Below, one piece after another: positions 5,648 to 10,238 of a DNA stretch of 10,238 bases (its first letter is position 1; every line of letters starts with the position of its first letter). The notes below the pieces were generated by a model. It was given only the letters and a program-made list of their open reading frames with translations. It ran no database searches and was not told where the DNA came from. Origin of the DNA: JADGGV01 sp035715725 (GTDB lineage: Bacteria > Gemmatimonadota > Gemmatimonadetes > Longimicrobiales > RSA9); NCBI GenBank assembly GCA_035715725.1, contig DASTKT010000236.1, positions 1-10,238 of the forward strand, given 5' to 3'. Both the position numbers and the translations under genes were made by a program.

Positions 5648-7651
5648 GTGAACGCCGCGAACCCGCCCGTGCTCGAACACCGCCGCGTCCTCGTCGTCTT
5701 CAGCGGGCTGCTGCTCGTGCTGCTGCTGGCGGCGCTGGACTCGACCATCGTCGCCACGGCGCTGCCGACGATCGTGGGCGAGCTGGGCGGGCTGGAGCGG
5801 CTGGCGTGGGTGGTCACGGCGTACCTGCTGGCGCAGACGATCGCGACGCCGCTGTACGGGAAGCTGGGCGACCTGTACGGGCGGAAGGTCGTGCTCCAGT
5901 CGGGGATCGTGCTCTTCCTGCTCGGCTCGGCGCTGTGCGGGATCAGCCGGACGATGTGGCAGCTCATCCTGTTCCGCTTCATCCAGGGGCTCGGCGGCGG
6001 CGGGCTCACGGTCACGACGCAGGCCGTCGTCGGCGACATCGTCTCGCCGCGCGAGCGGGGGCGCTACCAGGGGATCTTCGGCGCGGTCTTCGGCCTGGCC
6101 AGCATCGCCGGGCCGCTGCTGGGCGGCTACTTCACGACGCACCTGTCGTGGCGCTGGATCTTCTACATCAACCTGCCGCTCGGGATCGCCGCGCTCTCCG
6201 TGCTCGCGGTCACGCTCCCCGCCCGCGCCGAGCGCGTCACGCACGCCGTCGACTACGTCGGCGCCGCGCTGCTCGCGGTCGCGCTCAGCGCCGTGATCCT
6301 GGTGACCGACCTGGGGGGGACGACCTACCCGTGGGGCTCGCCGGTGATCGTGGCGCTGATCGCGGTGGCCGTGCTCGCGCTCGCCGGGTTCCTGCTCGCG
6401 GAGCGGCGCGCGGCCGAGCCGGTGCTCCCGCTCGAGCTGTTCCGCGACCGCACGTTCGCGCTCACCTCCGCGATCGGCCTCGTCGTCGGCTTCGCGCTCT
6501 TCGGCTCGGTCACCTACCTGCCGCTCTTCCTCCAGGTCGTGAAGGGCGCGAGCCCCACGGGCTCCGGGCTCCAGATGGTGCCGATGATGGGCGGGCTGCT
6601 CGTCACGTCCATCCTCTCCGGCCAGCTCATCAGCCGCACCGGCCGCTACCGCGTCTTCCCGATCGTCGGCACCGCGGTCATGGCCATCGGCCTGTTCCTC
6701 CTCTCGCGCATGGGCCCGCGCACCAGCACGCCCGCGGCGCTCGGCATCATGCTCGTGCTCGGCCTCGGGCTCGGCATGGTCACGCAGGTGCTCGTCGTCG
6801 CCGTGCAGAACGCCGTGCCCTACCGCTTTCTCGGCGTGGCGACGTCGGGCGCGACGCTCTTCCGCCTCGTCGGCGGCTCGCTCGGCACCGCGATGCTCGG
6901 CGCCATCTTCGCCGCGCGGCTGATGCACAACCTCGCCGCGCTCCTCCCGCCGGAGCGCGTCGCCGCGGCCGCCGGCGCCGGCCTCGACCCGCGCGTGCTC
7001 GCCTCGCTCCCGCCCGCGCTCCGCGCCCTCTACGCGCAGGCGTTCACCGCCGCGCTGAGCGACGTCTTCCTCGTCGCCACCGGCGTGGCCGTCGTCGGCT
7101 TCGTGCTGACCTGGTTCGTGCCCGAGCTGCCGCTGCGCGCGACCGTCGCCGCCGCCGCGGGCGAGGTCGGCGTGGAAGCGGGCGAGACGTTCCCGATGCC
7201 CGTGTCGGACGACTCCGTGCCCGTGCTCCTCCAGGGGCTCGCCGCGATCGCCGACCGCGACGTGCAGCGCGAGTACATCCAGACGATCGTCGCGCGGGCC
7301 GGCGTCGACCTCTCCCCGGCCGCCGCCTGGCTGCTCGTCCGCCTCGAGCACGAGCCCGGGCTCGACCCGCACGCGCTCGGACGCTCGAAGGGCGTGCCGC
7401 CGGAGCGGATCGATGCGGCGCTGGACCAGTTGCACCGCCAGGGGCTCGTCGTGGACCGACGGACGGACGGCCGCCTCCGCCGCGAGCCGACCGGCGCCGG
7501 CTGCGACGTGCTCGCGCGCCTCGTCGACTCGCGCCGCGCGCACCTCGCCGACGCGATCGGCGAGTGGGCGCCGGAGCGGCGCGCGGAGGTGGCCGGCGTG
7601 CTGCGCCGCCTGGCGCGGGCGCTGGTGCCGGAGGCGCCGCGGCGGGAGTAG
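5648..7651 (+). CDS. DHA2-family (EmrB/QacA-type) 14-TM drug:H+ antiporter with fused C-terminal winged-helix domain, 667 aa
   Basis: This inner-membrane major facilitator protein is predicted to export drugs in exchange for protons. Fourteen hydrophobic segments can be laid out between residues 14 and 492. Family motifs are clear: D1-type DSTIVATALPTI (31-42), motif A GKLGDLYGRK (71-80), motif B FRFIQGLGGGG (109-119), and motif C ASIAGPLLGGYF (151-162) followed by WRWIFYINLPLG. After the last span comes a linker and a soluble region (about 525-660) resembling MarR-type winged helices: REYIQTIVARAGVDLSPAAAWLL, then PPERIDAALDQLHRQGLV as recognition helix and wing. A transporter without this tail would be about 500 aa. 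GTG 5648 is chosen because it just precedes the first span; GGGAG lies somewhat far upstream (about 11-15 bases). The divergent CGNR gene may regulate it. Substrate and the role of the tail are unknown. Confidence 0.92.
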   Translation: MNAANPPVLEHRRVLVVFSGLLLVLLLAALDSTIVATALPTIVGELGGLERLAWVVTAYLLAQTIATPLYGKLGDLYGRKVVLQSGIVLFLLGSALCGISRTMWQLILFRFIQGLGGGGLTVTTQAVVGDIVSPRERGRYQGIFGAVFGLASIAGPLLGGYFTTHLSWRWIFYINLPLGIAALSVLAVTLPARAERVTHAVDYVGAALLAVALSAVILVTDLGGTTYPWGSPVIVALIAVAVLALAGFLLAERRAAEPVLPLELFRDRTFALTSAIGLVVGFALFGSVTYLPLFLQVVKGASPTGSGLQMVPMMGGLLVTSILSGQLISRTGRYRVFPIVGTAVMAIGLFLLSRMGPRTSTPAALGIMLVLGLGLGMVTQVLVVAVQNAVPYRFLGVATSGATLFRLVGGSLGTAMLGAIFAARLMHNLAALLPPERVAAAAGAGLDPRVLASLPPALRALYAQAFTAALSDVFLVATGVAVVGFVLTWFVPELPLRATVAAAAGEVGVEAGETFPMPVSDDSVPVLLQGLAAIADRDVQREYIQTIVARAGVDLSPAAAWLLVRLEHEPGLDPHALGRSKGVPPERIDAALDQLHRQGLVVDRRTDGRLRREPTGAGCDVLARLVDSRRAHLADAIGEWAPERRAEVAGVLRRLARALVPEAPRRE

Positions 7652-7661
7652 GGTGGGATCG

Positions 7662-7733
7662 GGGGGAGTGGGGGAGTGGGCGAGTGGGCGAGTGGGCGAG
7701 CGGGCGAGTGGGCGAGCGGGCGAGCGGGCGAGC
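7662..7733. repeat. Tandem array of nine 8-bp units (GGGSGAGY type)
   Basis: Nine head-to-tail 8-bp units start 11 bp after the antiporter stop. The first two are GGGGGAGT; the other seven (7678-7733) are GGGCGAGT or GGGCGAGC. Runs of three or more G every 8 bases fit the loose pattern for G-quadruplex DNA. The mirror-sense units at 7741-7774 can pair with the array. A histidine-kinase reading frame happens to stay open through it, but the repeat is not coding. Confidence 0.9.
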
Positions 7734-7740
7734 GCTGCTT

Positions 7741-7774
7741 CCCCCGCTCATCCACTCCCCCGCTCCCCCACTCG
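7741..7774. repeat. Inverted counterpart of the 8-bp array; possible terminator arm
   Basis: CCCCCGCTC, CCACTCCCC, CGCTCCCCC and ACTCG form about four units which, on the other strand, read GAGTGGGG, GAGCGGGG, GAGTGGAT and GAGCGGGG. They are the reverse complement of the array just upstream, so the transcript after the antiporter gene could fold into a long GC hairpin with a short CTGCTTC-type loop. It may act as a transcription terminator, although no T-tract follows. Confidence 0.6.
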
Positions 7775-7785
7775 TCACGACCGGC

Positions 7786-7814
7786 TTGGCGCGGGGGAAC
7801 GTTTGACGTAAGTT
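7786..7814 (+). promoter_or_regulatory. Possible promoter of the CHASE3 kinase gene
   Basis: TTGGCG (7786-7791) and TAAGTT (7809-7814) are 17 bp apart. The -35 is 4 of 6 and the -10 only 3 of 6 to the sigma70 consensus. Position is sensible: just after the hairpin array and about 105 bases before the kinase ATG. Confidence 0.3.
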
Positions 7815-7924
7815 ATGCCGACCGCCCGCGCCCCGTGCGCCCTCTCCCCGGCGGTGTACCCGCGGCTGCGCCTCGGCCGCGGGATCCCGGCCCGTATCCA
7901 GGCCGATCTCCCCAGAGCGCGACG

Positions 7925-9313
7925 ATGCGAATCCTCAAGACACCGTTCCACCATCGCGTAGCCACATTCGGACTCGCGGGGCTGGCGATCGCCATGGCCG
8001 GCGTGTCCTTCGGCGCGTACCTGCGCCTGGTCGACCATCGCAGCTGGGTGGCGCGGACGCACGACGTGGCGCTCTCCGCGGCGGCGGTGCAGGCCGCGAT
8101 GACGGAAGCGGAGATGTCGCAGCGCGGGTACCTGCTCTCCGGCGAGCCGACGGACCTGGGGATGTACGTCGACGCGCAGCTCCGGCTGCCGGCGGAGCTG
8201 GAGCGGATGCGGGCGGCGGCGGCGCCGGATGCGGCGCTGCGCTCGCGGGTGGAGGCGCTGGTGCCGCTGGTGACGGCGAAGCGCCGGGAGCTGGCGCGGA
8301 CGCTGGAGCTGGACGAGGCGGTGAGCCACGAGTCGGCGCAGGCGTTCATCGAGAGCGGCGCCGGGCAGCGGGTGACGCGGGAGATCCGGCGGCGCACGGC
8401 GGCGCTGGAGCGGGAGGCGCAGCGGCTCGTGGCGGACGGCACGGCGCGGGAGCGCACGGCCGCGAGCATGTTCCTGGCGCTCTACCTCGAGGGCTTCGTC
8501 GTCGTGGCGGTGGTGGCGCTGGCGCTGAGCGGCACGCTGACGCGCTACATCGAGGCGCAGCAGCGCGCGAAGGAGGAGGCGGAGCAGGCGAACCGGGCGA
8601 AGAGCCAGTTCCTGGCGACGATGTCGCACGAGCTGCGCACGCCGCTGAACGCGATCATCGGCTACACGGAGCTGCTGGAGCTGGGGATCTACGGGCCGAC
8701 GACGGAGCCGCAGCTCCACAGCCTGCAGCGGATCCACCTGAGCAGCCGGCACCTGCTCTCGCTCATCAATGACGTGCTGAACTTCGCGCGGGTGGAGGCG
8801 GGGCGGCTGGACTTCCGCGTGGAGGACGTCGGCGTGCGCGAGCTGGTGGACGCGGTGACGCCGCTGCTGCAGCCGCAGGTGCAGAGCAAGGGGATCCGGC
8901 TGCAGGTGAAGGCGCCGCCGCCGGGGCTGATGGTGCACGCGGACCGGGACAAGGTCGGGCAGATCCTGCTGAACCTGCTGACGAACGCCTACAAGTTCAC
9001 GGAGCGGGGCGGCGAGATCGAGCTGGCCGTGGAGCGGGAGGAGCGCGGCGTCGCGTTCCGGGTGACGGACACGGGGCGCGGCATCGCGGCCGACCAGATC
9101 GAGGCGATCTTCGAGCCGTTCGTGCAGGTCGACCGGAACGCGACCGCCGAGGCGCAGCAGGGCGTCGGCCTGGGGCTGGCCATCAGCCGCAACCTGGCCC
9201 GCGCCATGGGCGGCGAGCTGCGGGCGCAGAGCGTGGTGGGGAAGGGCTCGACGTTCACGCTCCGCCTCCCCGCCGCCGCCGCGGGAGAGCGCCGGCCGAC
9301 GCTGGCGGCGTGA
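7925..9313 (+). CDS. CHASE3-domain sensor histidine kinase, 462 aa
   Basis: This is a membrane histidine kinase with two spans (about 13-32 and 181-203) flanking an extracytoplasmic CHASE3-type helical sensor (about 35-175; note AEMSQRGYLLSGEP, 62-75, typical of the family). A short coiled linker QQRAKEEAEQANRAKSQF leads to the HisKA box ATMSHELRTPLNAIIGYTEL, phospho-acceptor H235. The ATPase domain has N-box QILLNLLTNAYKFT (N350, N354), G1 DTGRGI (382-387), F-box FEPFVQ and G2 GVGLGLAI (413-420). There is no receiver and no adjacent same-strand regulator, so it looks like an orphan. ATG 7925 is chosen because the reading frame upstream runs into the tandem repeat and is not protein-like. AGAGCG just upstream is a weak ribosome binding site. 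The partner may be elsewhere, or via the convergent hybrid kinase. Confidence 0.93.
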   Translation: MRILKTPFHHRVATFGLAGLAIAMAGVSFGAYLRLVDHRSWVARTHDVALSAAAVQAAMTEAEMSQRGYLLSGEPTDLGMYVDAQLRLPAELERMRAAAAPDAALRSRVEALVPLVTAKRRELARTLELDEAVSHESAQAFIESGAGQRVTREIRRRTAALEREAQRLVADGTARERTAASMFLALYLEGFVVVAVVALALSGTLTRYIEAQQRAKEEAEQANRAKSQFLATMSHELRTPLNAIIGYTELLELGIYGPTTEPQLHSLQRIHLSSRHLLSLINDVLNFARVEAGRLDFRVEDVGVRELVDAVTPLLQPQVQSKGIRLQVKAPPPGLMVHADRDKVGQILLNLLTNAYKFTERGGEIELAVEREERGVAFRVTDTGRGIAADQIEAIFEPFVQVDRNATAEAQQGVGLGLAISRNLARAMGGELRAQSVVGKGSTFTLRLPAAAAGERRPTLAA

Positions 9314-9339
9314 GCCGGGCGGGCGCCGAACGGATCTCA

Positions 9340-9585
9340 TTCACCGCAGAGTACGCAGAGAACGGCGGGAGTCGGCGGGGAGCAGGGGCCGCGGCAACCG
9401 CCTCCACCTTTGAAGTTGGATCCGGGGTACGCCGCCTCCGCCGCCGCCACAAAACGAATTCGGGGTTGCACCCGTGCCCCGCGTTTCACCGGTGCAACCC
9501 CCGATAGCATGCCTCCGGTACGACACACCCGTGCCGCCCGGCTTTCCGTTGCCGTTCTCTGCGTACTCTGCGCCTCCGCGGTGAA
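9340..9585. repeat. MITE-like intergenic element bounded by CCGCAGAG..CGCAGAG inverted repeats
   Basis: The left arm (9340-9366) and right arm (9551-9585) are reverse complements: 19 bp AGAGTACGCAGAGAACGGC match exactly (9348-9366 with 9551-9569). An outer TTCACCGC also matches; the right arm has 8 extra bases (GGAGGCGC in the left-arm sense) between these blocks. Within each arm the CTCTGCG-type word is repeated. Elements with this 'CCGCAGAG/ACGCAGAG' word recur between genes in many soil bacterial genomes as I recall, but copy number here cannot be checked. No transposase and no clear target-site duplication are seen. Confidence 0.7.
9461..9503. repeat. Central hairpin CGGGGTTGCACC/GGTGCAACCCCCG
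   Basis: CGGGGTTGCACC (9461-9472) pairs with GGTGCAACCCCCG (9491-9503), leaving one bulged C and an 18-nt loop. It lies near the middle of the larger inverted-repeat element, so the structure is nested. It could terminate transcription from both convergent kinase genes; no T-tract is present. Confidence 0.65.
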
Positions 9586-9617
9586 AGCGTCGTTCCCGTC
9601 CCTACCGAAGCATTTCC

Positions 9618-10238
9618 CTACGCGAGGAAGCGTTCCAGCGTCGCGAGGAACTCGTCGATGTCCAGCGGCTTCGTCAGGAACGCGTCGGCGCCGGCGGCGC
9701 GGAGGCGGTCGGCGGTCGCGCGGGTGGCGTCGGCGCTGATGATGGCGACGGGGATCGCCGCGGTCCGCGGCTCCGCGCGCAGCCGCCGCAGCACCTCCTC
9801 CCCCGGGATGTCCGGCAGGTGCAGGTCGAGCAGGATCAGATCGGGCGCGTGCTCGCGCGCCAGCTCGAGCCCGACGCGCCCCTGCAGCGCGGGGAGCGTG
9901 CGCCACCGTGGCCGCGACAGCAGGATCGTCTCGACCAGGCTGAGGTTCGCCAGGTTGTCCTCGACGTAGAGCAACGTGGCGGGGCGGTGCGGCACGTCGC
10001 CATCCGCACCGCTCGGCGCGGCGGGCTCGTCGAGCCGGCCGAGCGGGCTCTCGGCGACGTCGAGCGCGAGCCGGAAGACGCTCCCCTCCGGGCCGGTGCG
10101 CTCCAGCTCGAGCGTGCCGCCCATGGCCTCGGTCAGCCGCTGCGAGAGCGCGAGCCCGAGCCCGGTGCCCTCCACGTCCGACTGCTCGGCGCCGAGGCGG
10201 GAGAAGGGCGTGAAGAGCTGCTCGACGCGGTCGGCCGG
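9618..10238 (-). CDS. Hybrid sensor histidine kinase, C-terminal 206 aa (cut by window edge)
   Basis: The frame is open to the right edge, so only the end of the protein is seen. Visible residues 1-60 are the end of an HATPase domain: F-box LFTPFSRLG, then EGTGLGLALSQRL (G2 box) and AMGGTLELE. A linker of about 25 residues leads to a receiver domain (about 87-206): acidic pair in LLYVEDN (E93, D94), phospho-acceptor D138 in LILLDLHLPD, S168 in IISADA, and K190 in FLTKPLD. All receiver catalytic residues are present, so it should accept phosphate. The TAG stop is at 9620-9618. It is convergent with the CHASE3 kinase. A GTG at 10175 inside the G2 box is not a real start. The sensor part lies outside the window. 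Confidence 0.93.
   Translation of the reverse strand, partial: PADRVEQLFTPFSRLGAEQSDVEGTGLGLALSQRLTEAMGGTLELERTGPEGSVFRLALDVAESPLGRLDEPAAPSGADGDVPHRPATLLYVEDNLANLSLVETILLSRPRWRTLPALQGRVGLELAREHAPDLILLDLHLPDIPGEEVLRRLRAEPRTAAIPVAIISADATRATADRLRAAGADAFLTKPLDIDEFLATLERFLA

Larger units (their letters stand above)
9314..9617. other. Non-coding convergent spacer filled by an inverted-repeat element
   Basis: These 304 bp between two convergent kinase genes contain no plausible gene. About 245 bp (9340-9585) are taken up by an imperfect inverted-repeat element with a hairpin near its centre, listed separately. The remaining sequence on either side is short and featureless. Confidence 0.7.

Noticed and set aside
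5489..7543. 684-codon minus-strand frame opposite the antiporter
   Set aside because: Low-complexity composition (Arg, Asp, Glu, His, Ala) and full overlap with a clearly recognisable transporter; a shadow frame.
7662..7733. CRISPR-like array
   Set aside because: Units are 8 bp with no spacers; it is a simple tandem repeat.
7676..7924. N-terminal extension of the CHASE3 kinase from a start inside the tandem repeat
   Set aside because: The first residues would be a translated 8-bp repeat (GEWASGRAG-like) followed by proline/arginine-rich sequence; a normal membrane-anchor start is at 7925.
7815..7961. Short frame from ATG 7815 overlapping the CHASE3 kinase start
   Set aside because: It has no ribosome binding site, starts right next to the putative -10, and is proline/arginine-rich without features.
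7775..9340. 521-codon minus-strand frame opposite the CHASE3 kinase
   Set aside because: Same reason: Arg/Gln/Leu-rich shadow of a gene with all kinase motifs in the plus frame.
1..10238. A novel multi-gene defence, toxin-antitoxin or biosynthetic system
   Set aside because: Every well-supported gene falls in a known family (kinases, DoxX, Dps, hydrolase, SnoaL-like, CGNR regulator, MFS pump), with no nuclease, NTPase, toxin or assembly-line genes.

Overview
This is a very GC-rich (by eye about 70% or more) bacterial chromosome window with strong G/C preference at third codon positions, so long antisense open frames shadow most real genes. A cytoplasmic-domain LytS-type kinase with an overlapping LytTR-type regulator, several other sensor kinases, and intergenic repeats of the 'CCGCAGAG..CGCAGAG' and 'GGGCGAGT' types would fit Gemmatimonadota or a similar soil phylum. 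That assignment is inference; there is no rRNA or marker gene here. I see no tRNA, rRNA, CRISPR array, phage gene or transposase.

Layout. (1) 1-1843, minus strand: a DoxX-family membrane protein, then a LytS/YehU-type histidine kinase, then the first 20 codons of its response regulator, which overlaps the kinase by 20 bp and runs off the left edge. (2) 2117-2641, plus strand: a Dps-like ferritin with a complete ferroxidase residue set, divergent from doxX. (3) 2642-2771: a convergent spacer carrying a 37-nt near-copy of part of the LytS kinase gene. (4) 2772-4280, minus strand: a SnoaL/NTF2-like protein followed by an alpha/beta hydrolase. Upstream (4281-4708) lies a spacer with a good sigma70-type promoter and a doubtful 70-codon frame. 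(5) 4709-7651: an ABATE/CGNR zinc-finger regulator (minus) divergent from a 14-TM DHA2-type drug:H+ antiporter (plus) that ends in a winged-helix MarR-like domain. The 201-bp divergent spacer contains a perfect 10-bp palindrome. (6) 7652-7924: an 8-bp tandem repeat array with an inverted counterpart. (7) 7925-9313, plus strand: a CHASE3 sensor histidine kinase without a receiver. (8) 9314-9617: a non-coding spacer that is mostly one imperfect inverted-repeat element with a hairpin at its centre. (9) 9618-10238, minus strand: the C-terminal end of a hybrid histidine kinase (ATPase half plus receiver), cut by the right edge.

How it fits together. The window is a signalling and stress-response neighbourhood: three sensor kinases, an iron/oxidative-stress Dps, a DoxX protein, and a regulator/efflux pair. 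The LytS-LytTR pair is clearly one operon. The CGNR regulator and the efflux pump are plausibly a regulator-target pair from their divergent arrangement. I found no convincing undescribed multi-gene defence or metabolic system. The most unusual items are the antiporter with a fused winged helix, the duplicated kinase-gene fragment, and the two intergenic repeat elements.
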